Origin: Saccharibacter floricola DSM 15669
GTDB taxonomy: Bacteria; Pseudomonadota; Alphaproteobacteria; Acetobacterales; Acetobacteraceae
Assembly (NCBI RefSeq): GCF_000378165.1
Contig: NZ_KB899335.1
Location: forward strand, 186,001 to 250,000
Direction: 5' to 3'
Length of the DNA: 64,000 nucleotides
Shown here: piece after piece, positions 1-8,298 of the stretch
How positions within the stretch are numbered: the stretch's first letter is position 1
Layout of the letters: each line of letters starts with the position of its first letter
Notes under the pieces: model-generated
What the model was told of the DNA's origin: nothing
Seen by the model: the letters and a program-made list of their open reading frames with translations, nothing else
Database searches by the model: none
Program-made: the position numbers and the translations under genes

Positions 1-369
1 CGCCCTCTGCTCTTTAGCAGCATTGCGCCTGACCTCGCTCAAGCACGCGGTGTTCCCATCACTGTGCTGTCGCGGCTTTTTATGATGCTCGCTGCTTTTG
101 CTGCTGCAGCATGCTCAGAAGTCGCGGGCGCGTTACTCTCTTTTAGTTTAATGATCGGCCCGGCATCCGCCGCCCTGCGCCTTGAGCTCTCCCCTACAAA
201 GGGCCTGCTTTTTTCTCTCGTCAGCGCCCTCTGCCTCTCATGGGGTGGGCTTATCCTCTCTTGGTATACGGATGCCCCAGTGGCTTTCTGGATCGGGATC
301 GGAGCTGTAGCGCTTTATATCAGCGCCAGTATTATCCAGCACTTACGCCAAACACGCAGACTTCTTTAG
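1..369 (+). CDS. Metal ABC transporter permease (ZnuB/MntB type), 5' end missing
   Basis: The reading frame is open from the first base of the window, so the start lies outside it. The visible C-terminal part has the arrangement of ABC-3 family permeases for zinc or manganese: a cytoplasmic segment with DLAQARGVP, then a hydrophobic helix with GALLSFSLMIGPASAALRL, matching the family's conserved 'G-LL---L---PAA-A' helix, and two more membrane segments. It would form the inner-membrane channel of a divalent metal importer together with an ATPase and a periplasmic binding protein, presumably encoded upstream. Which metal is carried cannot be read from this fragment. It ends with TAG and faces the rfb genes. 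Confidence 0.75.
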   Translation, partial: RPLLFSSIAPDLAQARGVPITVLSRLFMMLAAFAAAACSEVAGALLSFSLMIGPASAALRLELSPTKGLLFSLVSALCLSWGGLILSWYTDAPVAFWIGIGAVALYISASIIQHLRQTRRLL

Positions 370-424
370 AAGTCATGCATGGTTGATACCTTCCAATGGA
401 TAAAGGCAATAAAGCTGAGCATCA

Positions 425-456
425 AGACATGAAGAATAATCAAAAACTTCATGTCT
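425..456. terminator. Perfect hairpin between converging genes
   Basis: Arms agacatgaag and cttcatgtct form a perfect 10-bp stem around a 12-base A-rich loop. It lies between the converging metal permease and rfbD. There is no proper T-run after the stem, so Rho-independent termination is only a suggestion. Confidence 0.4.
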
Positions 457-516
457 ACAACTGGCACGGCGCTTGGGTCTTTTTTCGGCCGCTTCCAAAA
501 ACGAAGATTCATCGCC

Positions 517-1407
517 TTAATGCTGCTTTAGCTGCTTGACCGTCTGGGCCAATGTTGCCCGCCAATCTGGCAATGTCACACCAAATATGCGTGCCAATTT
601 GCTGTTGTCGAGCCGTGAATCGGCGGGACGAGGGGCGGGGGTTGGCCAATCCTTCGTGCCGATAGCGGTCATCTTGGGCATTTTCTGGCCATACGCTTCA
701 GCACATTCAAGTGTCGCCCGTGCCAACTCAAACCATGTGGCAGCGTCCCCTCCGCCTGTCGCATGGAAGATCCCTCCATAAGAAGGCTTCCACCCAGTGC
801 GTTTGACAACGCCAACAATGGCCAAAATCGCTTGGGCGAGATCGTCCGAACTGGTCGGATTGCCTTGTTGGTCTCCGACAACGCGAAGCTCAGGGTGCTT
901 TGTGCCCAGCGCCAGCATCGTCTTCACAAAATTCTTCCCATAGGGGGAATAAACCCAAGCAGTCCGCAGGATGATATTTTTCCCCTCGGTCGCTAAAATG
1001 GCCTGTTCACCAGCCGCTTTCGTCCGACCGTAGGCACTTTCTGGGCAGATAGGGTCTTCCTCTGTGTAAGGCTGCCCCTTTTTGCCATTGAACACATAGT
1101 CCGTTGACACATGAAGGAAAGGAATATCACGACGTGCACATTCCTCCGCCAAACGAGCCGGCCCCGTATGGTTGGCACGATCTGCCGCGTCTTCCTCATC
1201 TTCTGCGGCATCCACAGCCGTCCACGCCGCTGCATTCACCACAAAGGAAGGCTTGAGACGATCAAGTAGGGCCGCAAATTTTTCCGGATGGTCTAGATCA
1301 ACCTCAGGCCGCCCAACGCAGGTAACAGCCTCTCCGCCAAAATGACGCAGCGATGTCGCAAGCTGGCCGTGTTTACCGACCACCAGAAGAGGGGAAGAAA
1401 CGGTCAT
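517..1407 (-). CDS. rfbD: dTDP-4-dehydrorhamnose reductase RfbD
   Basis: Catalyses the last step of dTDP-L-rhamnose synthesis, the NADPH-dependent reduction of dTDP-6-deoxy-L-lyxo-4-hexulose, in the cytoplasm. It is a short-chain dehydrogenase-type Rossmann protein: an N-terminal glycine-rich turn (GKHGQLATSL), NAAAWTAVDAAE, STDYVFNG and a YGRTK (YxxxK) catalytic pair, all characteristic of RfbD/RmlD. At 296 residues it is normal length. I chose the ATG at 1407 because AAGGG sits 8 bases upstream; a GTG at 1416 in the same frame would overlap the rfbC stop. It is last in the rfbB-A-C-D order, the same content as polABCD of Acetobacter pellicle loci. Confidence 0.93.
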   Translation of the reverse strand: MTVSSPLLVVGKHGQLATSLRHFGGEAVTCVGRPEVDLDHPEKFAALLDRLKPSFVVNAAAWTAVDAAEDEEDAADRANHTGPARLAEECARRDIPFLHVSTDYVFNGKKGQPYTEEDPICPESAYGRTKAAGEQAILATEGKNIILRTAWVYSPYGKNFVKTMLALGTKHPELRVVGDQQGNPTSSDDLAQAILAIVGVVKRTGWKPSYGGIFHATGGGDAATWFELARATLECAEAYGQKMPKMTAIGTKDWPTPAPRPADSRLDNSKLARIFGVTLPDWRATLAQTVKQLKQH

Positions 1408-1412
1408 GACAC

Positions 1413-1976
1413 TCACCCTTTATAGGAAAACCACCCTTGAGCGGCAGAGAAGGACGGAGAGGCGAGGTCTTTTTCTGATAGAACCGCCTCATCAGCTGAG
1501 ATCGGCCATTCAATGCCGATCTCAGCGCAGTCCCACTTAACGCTACGCTCAGAGTCTTTATTGTAGAACGACGTGCACTTGTACTGCACTTCTGTATTTT
1601 CTTCTAACGTCACAAAGCCATGCAGGAAGCCCGGCGGCACCCAAAGCTGAGACCAGTTTTCAGCAGAAAGCTCCGCACCGGCCCATTTCCCATAGGTTGG
1701 GGAACCCGTCCGTGCATCCACAGCGACATCCCAAATAGCCCCTCGCGTTGCCCGGATAAGCTTCCCTTGTGCGTAAGGCTCAAGCTGGCAATGCAGGCCA
1801 CGCACGACGCCTTTTTGACGCGATAGGCTCTGATTGTCCTGAACAAAAGGTACCGTAATACCAATCTCTTTAAGGGTATTTTGATTATACGTTTCGGAGA
1901 AGAAACCACGATTATCTTCAAAACGTCGTGGTGTAATCAATAAGACATCTGGAAGAGAAAGAGGGGTAACATCCAT
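1413..1976 (-). CDS. rfbC: dTDP-4-dehydrorhamnose 3,5-epimerase RfbC
   Basis: Epimerises C3 and C5 of dTDP-4-keto-6-deoxy-D-glucose, the third step of dTDP-L-rhamnose synthesis. The 187-residue product is a cupin-type epimerase with family signatures: TPRRFEDNRGFFSETYN near the N-terminus, VRGLHCQ with the catalytic histidine, WDVAVDARTGSPTYGKW, and WVPPGFLHGFVTLEE. The ATG at 1976 is preceded by AGGAG at a distance of about 9 bases. It sits 15 bases after rfbA and 5 bases before rfbD, consistent with one transcript. Confidence 0.94.
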   Translation of the reverse strand: MDVTPLSLPDVLLITPRRFEDNRGFFSETYNQNTLKEIGITVPFVQDNQSLSRQKGVVRGLHCQLEPYAQGKLIRATRGAIWDVAVDARTGSPTYGKWAGAELSAENWSQLWVPPGFLHGFVTLEENTEVQYKCTSFYNKDSERSVKWDCAEIGIEWPISADEAVLSEKDLASPSFSAAQGWFSYKG

Positions 1977-1991
1977 AATGATGGCTCCTGA

Positions 1992-2921
1992 TTATGATTT
2001 TTTACGTTTTAGGGGCCGTTTATTCCCCTCAGCGACATTCAGCAACATCCGCCCAAGTTCTGTTTTAGCCATGCTTTGCCCACGCTCACGCAGCTTCTCT
2101 GCCGAGAGAAAGCCCATACGGAAAGCAGCCTCCGTCGGTGATCCCACCAATAAGCCTTGCCGCGATTGAATAGCCTGCACAAATGTTCCAGCTTGCATCA
2201 AGCTATCCGGCGTTCCCGCATCAAGCCACGCACAGCCGCGATCCAGATGGTCCACATGCAACGTACCCTCTGCAAGGTACATACGGTTTAGGTCGGTAAT
2301 TTCAAGCTCACCACGTGGGCTTGGTGTCACTTTATGGGCCATCTCACACACGCGATCATCGTAGAAATAGAGCCCTGTTACTGCCCAGTTTGACTCCGGC
2401 TCCTCAGGTTTCTCAACAATATCAAGCGCTTTACCCTGCTCATCAAATGTCACCACACCATACCGTTCGGGGTCACGCACTTGATAAGAGAAGACCGTAG
2501 CGCCACGCTGACGCCGTGTCGCATTAAGCAACATGAACTCCAACCGGTCGGCAAAAATCAGGTTATCACCCAAGGCTAATGCACAATGGGAGCCCTTGAG
2601 CCAATCCTCAGCAATAAGAAAAGCCTGCGCAATCCCTTCCGGGCATTGCTGAACCCGGTAGGTAAACTCAACACCAAAAGCCGACCCATCCCCTAGAAGC
2701 CGCTGAAATTGGGGCATATCCGTCGGCGTCGTGATAATCATAATTTCCCGAATTCCCGCCAAGATCAGCGTAGATAACGGGTAAAAGATCATCGGTTTGT
2801 CATAGACAGGCAAGAGCTGCTTAGAGGCAGCCTGCGTCATGGGATAAAGACGTGTCCCAGACCCGCCTGAGAGAAGAATACCCTTTGTATGCGGGGCTGC
2901 ATGCGGAGCAAGTTCTGTCAT
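1992..2921 (-). CDS. rfbA: Glucose-1-phosphate thymidylyltransferase RfbA
   Basis: Makes dTDP-glucose from dTTP and glucose-1-phosphate, the entry step of the rhamnose pathway. The nucleotidyltransferase signature GGSGTRLYPMT and the following KQLLPVYDKPM are near residues 18-43. EIMIITTP, ALGDNLIFAD and DAGTPDSLM are further typical RfbA blocks. At 309 residues it is slightly longer than the usual 290-295, with a lysine/arginine-rich C-terminal tail (RPLKRKKS). Its ATG overlaps the rfbB stop by four bases (ATGA), with AAAGGG just upstream, so translation is likely coupled. Confidence 0.95.
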   Translation of the reverse strand: MTELAPHAAPHTKGILLSGGSGTRLYPMTQAASKQLLPVYDKPMIFYPLSTLILAGIREIMIITTPTDMPQFQRLLGDGSAFGVEFTYRVQQCPEGIAQAFLIAEDWLKGSHCALALGDNLIFADRLEFMLLNATRRQRGATVFSYQVRDPERYGVVTFDEQGKALDIVEKPEEPESNWAVTGLYFYDDRVCEMAHKVTPSPRGELEITDLNRMYLAEGTLHVDHLDRGCAWLDAGTPDSLMQAGTFVQAIQSRQGLLVGSPTEAAFRMGFLSAEKLRERGQSMAKTELGRMLLNVAEGNKRPLKRKKS

Positions 2922-3973
2922 GATCCCTTTCCCAAGCGTTGGCCATTATAGCGCTGATCCATAATCATCTGCCACCAAGACTGATGATCAATATACCACT
3001 GAACCGTTTTCCTCAGCCCAGCGTCAAGTGAATGCGTTGCCGTCCAATCCAGGCTCCGCTCTGCATGAGAGGGGTCGATCTCATAGCGGAAATCATGACC
3101 AGGACGATCCGAGACAAAATCTATCAAACGCTCACGCGGCTCTAAGTGGTCAGGCCGCAACTCGTCAACAATAGCACAAATTTTACGCACCACGTCTAGA
3201 TTTGTGTGAGGTTGACGTGCACCAATCGCGTATGTCTGGCCGGGAACACCACGCTCCACCGCACGGACGAGCGCCTCAGCATGATCTTCCACATACAACC
3301 AATCCCGGATATTTTGTCCCTGACCATAAACGGGCAAGCGCTCCCTCTTAAGCGCTTTGATGATCATAAGAGGGACAAGCTTTTCCGGGAAATGTCGCGG
3401 GCCATAATTATTGGTCGTATTCGTCACAAAAGTTGGCATACCGTAGGTGCTATGCCACGCCCTCACAAGATGATCTGATGCTGCCTTTGTCGCAGAATAG
3501 GGGCTCCGTGGATCATAAGGCGTTGCTTCAGTAAAGGGAGGGTCTTCTTTGCTGAGATGCCCAAAGACCTCATCAGTCGAAATATGAAGGAAACGAAACG
3601 CCTCTTTCTTCTCCACAGAGAGGGCATGCCAGTAGCCACGCGCTGCTTCTAAAAGCGTATAAGTGCCCATCACATTTGTCTGCACAAATGCATCCGGCCC
3701 ATCAATAGAGCGGTCAACATGGCTTTCCGCCGCCAAATGCATCACCGCCTCAGGCTGATATTCATCAAATACCTGCCGAAGAGCACCGCCATTCCTAATG
3801 TCGATCAATGCGTGCGTATAACGTGCGTTAGACGCAATATCAGACAGGTTTTCAGCCGACGCTGCATAAGTCATACAGTCAACATTGAGAACATGGTGAG
3901 CCGTATGCTCAATCAGATAACGCACTACGGCCGATCCAATAAAACCACACCCACCCGTCAATAGAATTCGCAT
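2918..3973 (-). CDS. rfbB: dTDP-glucose 4,6-dehydratase RfbB
   Basis: NAD-dependent dehydratase producing dTDP-4-keto-6-deoxyglucose. The extended short-chain dehydrogenase fold is visible as GGCGFIGSAVVRYL at the N-terminus, HLAAESHVDRSIDGP, the HISTDEVFG segment that holds the catalytic Thr-Asp-Glu, and YSATKAASDHL with the YxxxK pair. At 351 residues it is standard length. It is the first gene of the minus-strand rfb operon; its start is divided from the divergent gene at 4199 by 225 bases, where promoters for both directions should lie. The dTDP-rhamnose would feed an O-antigen or exopolysaccharide; no rhamnosyltransferase is next to it here. Confidence 0.95.
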   Translation of the reverse strand: MRILLTGGCGFIGSAVVRYLIEHTAHHVLNVDCMTYAASAENLSDIASNARYTHALIDIRNGGALRQVFDEYQPEAVMHLAAESHVDRSIDGPDAFVQTNVMGTYTLLEAARGYWHALSVEKKEAFRFLHISTDEVFGHLSKEDPPFTEATPYDPRSPYSATKAASDHLVRAWHSTYGMPTFVTNTTNNYGPRHFPEKLVPLMIIKALKRERLPVYGQGQNIRDWLYVEDHAEALVRAVERGVPGQTYAIGARQPHTNLDVVRKICAIVDELRPDHLEPRERLIDFVSDRPGHDFRYEIDPSHAERSLDWTATHSLDAGLRKTVQWYIDHQSWWQMIMDQRYNGQRLGKGS

Positions 3974-4198
3974 ACCTATCCCCCGCCTTGCAGGGGTTTT
4001 CCCCCTTACTGGTTGCTATCATCAATACTGTGTTCGTATGGCATTATATTAACGCCATGCCCTCTATAAGAAAAGCAGCTCTGATAACGAATTCAAGCGG
4101 CCCATACCTTATACAGATTGAACCACACACCAGAACACCCTTTGAGATTGGAGAGATAGTGGTAAAAGGGCCTCCAGTATTGATGGAAAGGACAGAAC

Positions 4199-6235
4199 AT
4201 GCAGCGGGACGATCTGGAAGCCAGGCTGAGAAAGGTTCTTCAAAGACCGGATCTTCTCGTCATGTCAGAAGGCCTTCAGATTGACTGTGACCCCCACTTA
4301 AAAATGGCCCTTTCCTTACGCCACACAGACCATGGTGCCATCCTGCATCTTGGCGGGTCTAGTCCACGCTTTGACACATTGTCTCCAACCTTGATCCGCT
4401 ACGGGATTGAGCTTTTTTATCTCATTGAGGCTGGCATTCCCCCGATGCTCGCCAGCTTCGCCAGCGCACGCATTGCCGCACAGTTCCATTTGCTTGATGT
4501 TGCTGACGCTTGTCCACTTCCGCTCTTTCTCTCTCCTTTTGCTTCAGCTCATCCTGATAAAGACGCTCTTTTACATCGGATCGCCGATCTCTGCGCCTTT
4601 CTTCCTGATAAGGCACTGCCCAGCGCGACTGAACGCCACGACGCTGTTCAGACTGTTATGGCTCTCTGGTCTCTTCTCGCGCCAACAGAAACATTGATGG
4701 GTGGAGGAGGGGATTCCCGCCTCGCCGTCGATACAAAAACAGGGCTTAACCGTTACGCATGCTCGCATCGCCCTCGCCCTTGGGCGGTCTCTTTTGGCTC
4801 ATCAACCGCTTCCTCCTTATCTGAAAGAGGCTTTGGCGGTGCCGAAAAAGCACGCCGGGCCATGATGATAGCGCTTCTGTCCAATCATAACGCTCACGAT
4901 GTCCAACATCACTGCCTTGTATCCGTCAGAGAACGCATTGGCCGCCATATCGGCCTCCCTGTTAACCAAGTTATTGTCAACGCCTCTGGAACGGATTGCG
5001 AGCTCGCCGCCCTGAGCTTGGTCGCAATACGCACCTCGCGCCCCATAAGCACCTTGCTCATTGCCCCAGATGAAACAGGCAGTGGCGTGCCACTCGCCGC
5101 ACAAGGGCGACATTTTGCCTCCGACAGCGCCTGTACAGACCATGTGCATAAGGGAGAACCGATTAACGGTTTTCCTCAAGAGATCACACTTATTCCCATT
5201 GCTATCCGCACTGAAGACGGGAAAAGCCGCACACGTGAAGAGATTGACCAAGAATGCCGCCAAATTGCTCTCCAAGAAGCAGAGAAGGGACGACATGTTC
5301 TTCTTCATCGCTTAGATCAATCGAAAACGGGCATGGTCGCCCCCTCCATTCATATTGTCGACGAACTCATGGAACAGCTCGGCGAGCATATCACCGTCGT
5401 CGTTGATGCGTGTCAGGCCCGTGTCAGCCCTAGCCGCATGACGCAATGGGTTCAACGCGGCATGATGGTGATGCTGACCGGCTCCAAGTTCTTTACCGGC
5501 CCCCCATTCTGCGGGGCGCTCCTTGTGCCCAACTTCCTTGTTGACCAGCTGCGCCATACATCGCTTCCCACCGGGCTGCGCCATTACAGCCATCGTTCAG
5601 AATGGCCCGATCATGCTGATAACAGCGCCCTCAACGAAGGGTATAATCTTGGCCTCGCTTTCCGGTGGGAAGCTGCTTTAGCGGAAATGGACGCGCTCTT
5701 CGCCCATTCCAATGAAACCATCCGTGCGCGGCTTGAGCATTTTATGGATTATGTCAAACAAGCCTTAGACCATATACCGCAGGTAGAGTTGATCCCCCCA
5801 CCATCCCTCGGCAATGACCCTCTATGGGATGGCATCCCAACCATTCTATCATTCCTCGTTAGTGACCCGACAACACCCAATCGCCCGCTGTCCCTCGAAG
5901 ACGCACGCCGCCTCCACCGCTGGCTCAATGCCGACCTCAGTCCGTGGATCTCCGAACAAAATGAGGAACCCTCCCTGTTTTGCGTCTTAGGCCAACCTGT
6001 CCCGGTCGCCCATACATCTCTTAAGGGCCCAGCGGGGGCTTTGCGCTTCTGTGCCGGTGCACGTCTTGTGTCAGGCGAGCCCTCTCATAACCATCTCAAC
6101 AGCACACAACGCATGGCGCGTGAATGCCGCGATGTTCAGCGTGTGTTGAAAAAATTGCAGCTTATTCTCCGTCATTGGACTACTCTTCTTGAAGCTGACC
6201 CCATTCCTCGCTATGCGCCTCTATCACAGCCATGA
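4199..6235 (+). CDS. PLP-dependent fold-type I enzyme of unknown substrate
   Basis: A 678-residue protein whose middle resembles the aminotransferase class V / decarboxylase superfamily. Residues about 260-270 hold an SGTD phosphate-loop-like turn, D403 in VVDACQ is the likely pyridine-nitrogen partner, and K430 in TGSKFFTGPPF is the probable Schiff-base lysine, followed by CGALLVP. An extra N-terminal region of about 180 residues has no motif I recognise. The substrate is unknown. GGAAAGGA lies 7 bases before the ATG at 4199. The stop overlaps the next start (ATGA at 6232), so it is translationally coupled to a phosphatase and a flippase, which suggests a role in making or tailoring a surface polymer. 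Confidence 0.6.
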   Translation: MQRDDLEARLRKVLQRPDLLVMSEGLQIDCDPHLKMALSLRHTDHGAILHLGGSSPRFDTLSPTLIRYGIELFYLIEAGIPPMLASFASARIAAQFHLLDVADACPLPLFLSPFASAHPDKDALLHRIADLCAFLPDKALPSATERHDAVQTVMALWSLLAPTETLMGGGGDSRLAVDTKTGLNRYACSHRPRPWAVSFGSSTASSLSERGFGGAEKARRAMMIALLSNHNAHDVQHHCLVSVRERIGRHIGLPVNQVIVNASGTDCELAALSLVAIRTSRPISTLLIAPDETGSGVPLAAQGRHFASDSACTDHVHKGEPINGFPQEITLIPIAIRTEDGKSRTREEIDQECRQIALQEAEKGRHVLLHRLDQSKTGMVAPSIHIVDELMEQLGEHITVVVDACQARVSPSRMTQWVQRGMMVMLTGSKFFTGPPFCGALLVPNFLVDQLRHTSLPTGLRHYSHRSEWPDHADNSALNEGYNLGLAFRWEAALAEMDALFAHSNETIRARLEHFMDYVKQALDHIPQVELIPPPSLGNDPLWDGIPTILSFLVSDPTTPNRPLSLEDARRLHRWLNADLSPWISEQNEEPSLFCVLGQPVPVAHTSLKGPAGALRFCAGARLVSGEPSHNHLNSTQRMARECRDVQRVLKKLQLILRHWTTLLEADPIPRYAPLSQP

Positions 6236-6951
6236 TGAAGGCATCACGTTTGACACAGAACACCCGCCCAACTTTAGACCCGCAAGCCCATTTTATTGAT
6301 GGGCCTACCCTCCCTTCGGGAACAACACGCTTTTGGCTTGTTCGTCATGGCGTGGTTGAGGAAGATGCACGGCGCACAATGTATGGCACATTGGATGTCC
6401 CGCTCTGCCCCCACGCTTTACAAGACCATCAACCAGCCTACGCGTCTCTTGCGCGTCGTCTTCCACATGACGCCTTATGGTTTAGTTCGCCTCTCCAACG
6501 TGCCTATCAAACAGGCCTAACGATTCAAAAAGCAGGCCGTTTCTCCACGCCAATCGCGACAGAAGCGGACTTTACCGAGCAATCCATGGGGCAATGGAGT
6601 GGGGAGCCTCACGCAACCTTCCCAACACTCCTCAGCAAACCCTCGCACCCTTTCTGGTCTCTTTCGGCAGATGAAACACCTCCAGGAGGAGAGAGCATGG
6701 ATCAGGTTAAACAGCGCATTGGTTCATGTTTAGAGCGCCTAGCGCACGCCCATACAGGACATGACATGGTTGTGCTCAGTCATGGCGGAGCCATTCGTAT
6801 GGCTCTCGCCCATGCTTTACAATGTTCACCCGATATGGCCTTACATTTGACCGTTCAAAATCTTTCTTTATCCATCATTGAGCATATTGCCGGCTATTGG
6901 CGCGTGATCAGCGTTAATACTCTTCCCGATTTCGGGGAAAATACTCTATGA
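6232..6951 (+). CDS. Histidine phosphatase family protein (phosphoglycerate-mutase-like)
   Basis: A 239-residue member of the histidine phosphatase superfamily. The catalytic core is intact: LVRHG with the phospho-accepting His39, an arginine in SSPLQRAYQT (residues 85-94), an acidic residue in the FTEQSMGQW segment (around residue 116), and the second histidine, His184, in VLSHGGAIRM. The first 30 residues are a non-conserved extension. These enzymes remove phosphate from small molecules or phosphohistidine; the substrate here is unknown. It overlaps its upstream and downstream neighbours by four bases each (ATGA), so it belongs to the same operon as the PLP-type enzyme and the flippase. An alpha-ribazole phosphatase (CobC) is a weaker alternative, as no cobalamin genes are near. 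Confidence 0.7.
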   Translation: MMKASRLTQNTRPTLDPQAHFIDGPTLPSGTTRFWLVRHGVVEEDARRTMYGTLDVPLCPHALQDHQPAYASLARRLPHDALWFSSPLQRAYQTGLTIQKAGRFSTPIATEADFTEQSMGQWSGEPHATFPTLLSKPSHPFWSLSADETPPGGESMDQVKQRIGSCLERLAHAHTGHDMVVLSHGGAIRMALAHALQCSPDMALHLTVQNLSLSIIEHIAGYWRVISVNTLPDFGENTL

Positions 6952-8285
6952 AAAAATGGTTCCATGATGATCTTTTTGCGTCCATTCTGAAAAATACGGG
7001 GAAGCTTGGATCAGGGAAACTCATCGGGGCCTTGCTCGGCTTACTCGCACTCACCTGTGCCAGCCGCGGTATGAGCGCTCATGACTTTGGGGCCCTCACC
7101 ATGATTGGGGCCTATATCGAGTCCGTCTCTGCCATTGTGCAATTCCAATCGTGGCAGGTTGTTCTGCATTACGGATCAGTACCGTGGCAGAAAGGGGAAA
7201 AGAACCGCGTTAAAAATGCCATTCGCCTCGCCGTCGGCCTCGATGTCAGCGCTGGGCTCGTTGGGATGATTGGCGGGATCATTGCCGTTGTTCTCTTTGG
7301 TCATCAGCTTGGCATCCATGCCCGTTATAAACATCTTGTCGTGCTTTATTGCACACTCATCCCTGGTATAGGCGCCTCTAGTGTTTACGGGATCTTACGT
7401 CTTTTCGACCGTATCGATATCGTCGCACGCCAACAGGTCTCAACCCCTTTTGTCCGATCCATCATCTGTGTTTTTGTGTGGATTTTCCATGGTGGATTAG
7501 CTGGTTTTGTTCTCGCTTGGTATGCTGGCATCCTGGCAGGACAGCTTTATATGTGGGCTGGCGCCTGGAGCGAACTCCGGCGCCGAAAGATGCTTGATGC
7601 TCTCAAACCAAGCCTCTTTGAAGCTGCTCGGCACATGCCACAAGGCATGTGGGGGTTTGTCTGGACAGCCAGCCTTACCACCTTGCTCGAAACAACCTGG
7701 GAACCTGTCAGTAACCTCATCATTGGTCGCCTTTTAGGAACGTCCTCTTCTGGTATGTATACGCTGGCATTAACTTTTCTTGATGCTGTACAACGCCCAG
7801 CAAAACTTCTTGAAAAAAGCTATTATCCGGAGGTTGTCCGCCTCGACCCTCGCACCATACGGCCATGGAAACTGGCTCTACGCACATCTCTTCTCTCCGC
7901 TCTCGTTGGGGTTGCCGCAACGGCTCTCGTCTATATCGGCGGCGCTCCTGTGATCAGTCTTTTTGGCCATCGCTACGCAAGCGCCGCCCCTCTGATGGTC
8001 TGGATGTCTCCAGCGCTCATTTTCTTTATGGCGGGCTTGTCGATGGAAGGGGTGCTCTATACGGCAGGGCGAGCGAAATATATCATGGTCGTGCAGCTTA
8101 TTAGCGTAACCTGCTATATTCCGTTCCTAATCTTTATGAGCCATCATTACGGCCTTAACGGGGCCGGACTTGCCTATGCCCTCGGCATGGTATGGCTGAC
8201 CTTCCTGACCTTCCTCCTCACGATGGCCACCTTCATTCGACGCCGCCATATTATCCCTCCTCATGAACGAGAAGAAGCTCTTTAA
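6948..8285 (+). CDS. Polysaccharide / lipid-linked oligosaccharide flippase (MOP superfamily)
   Basis: A 445-residue integral membrane protein with about twelve hydrophobic segments spread over its whole length. It has the Wzx/RfbX-type layout: an N-terminal block with NTGKLGSGKLIGALLGLLALTCASRG, an internal hydrophilic loop near residues 290-305 (KLLEKSYYPEVVRLDPR), and a C-terminal block with GLNGAGLAYALGMVW. Such proteins flip lipid-linked glycans or related polymers across the inner membrane. It starts inside the phosphatase stop (ATGA at 6948) and is followed after 13 bases by the next gene. The gene pair suggests export of a product whose synthesis involves the PLP-type protein; the cargo is not identifiable. 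Confidence 0.72.
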   Translation: MKKWFHDDLFASILKNTGKLGSGKLIGALLGLLALTCASRGMSAHDFGALTMIGAYIESVSAIVQFQSWQVVLHYGSVPWQKGEKNRVKNAIRLAVGLDVSAGLVGMIGGIIAVVLFGHQLGIHARYKHLVVLYCTLIPGIGASSVYGILRLFDRIDIVARQQVSTPFVRSIICVFVWIFHGGLAGFVLAWYAGILAGQLYMWAGAWSELRRRKMLDALKPSLFEAARHMPQGMWGFVWTASLTTLLETTWEPVSNLIIGRLLGTSSSGMYTLALTFLDAVQRPAKLLEKSYYPEVVRLDPRTIRPWKLALRTSLLSALVGVAATALVYIGGAPVISLFGHRYASAAPLMVWMSPALIFFMAGLSMEGVLYTAGRAKYIMVVQLISVTCYIPFLIFMSHHYGLNGAGLAYALGMVWLTFLTFLLTMATFIRRRHIIPPHEREEAL

Positions 8286-8298
8286 GGGGTTATAGAGT

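Noticed and set aside
3988-4284. 98-residue frame in the rfbB/PLP gap
   Set aside because: No ribosome site or family resemblance; it runs out of frame into the well-supported gene at 4199.
4817-5308. 163-residue minus-strand frame opposite the PLP gene
   Set aside because: It is a shadow of the coding strand with no ribosome site, signal or family pattern.
6232-6951. Assignment of the histidine phosphatase as CobC of cobalamin synthesis
   Set aside because: No cobalamin gene is near, and the operon partners are a PLP-type protein and a flippase.
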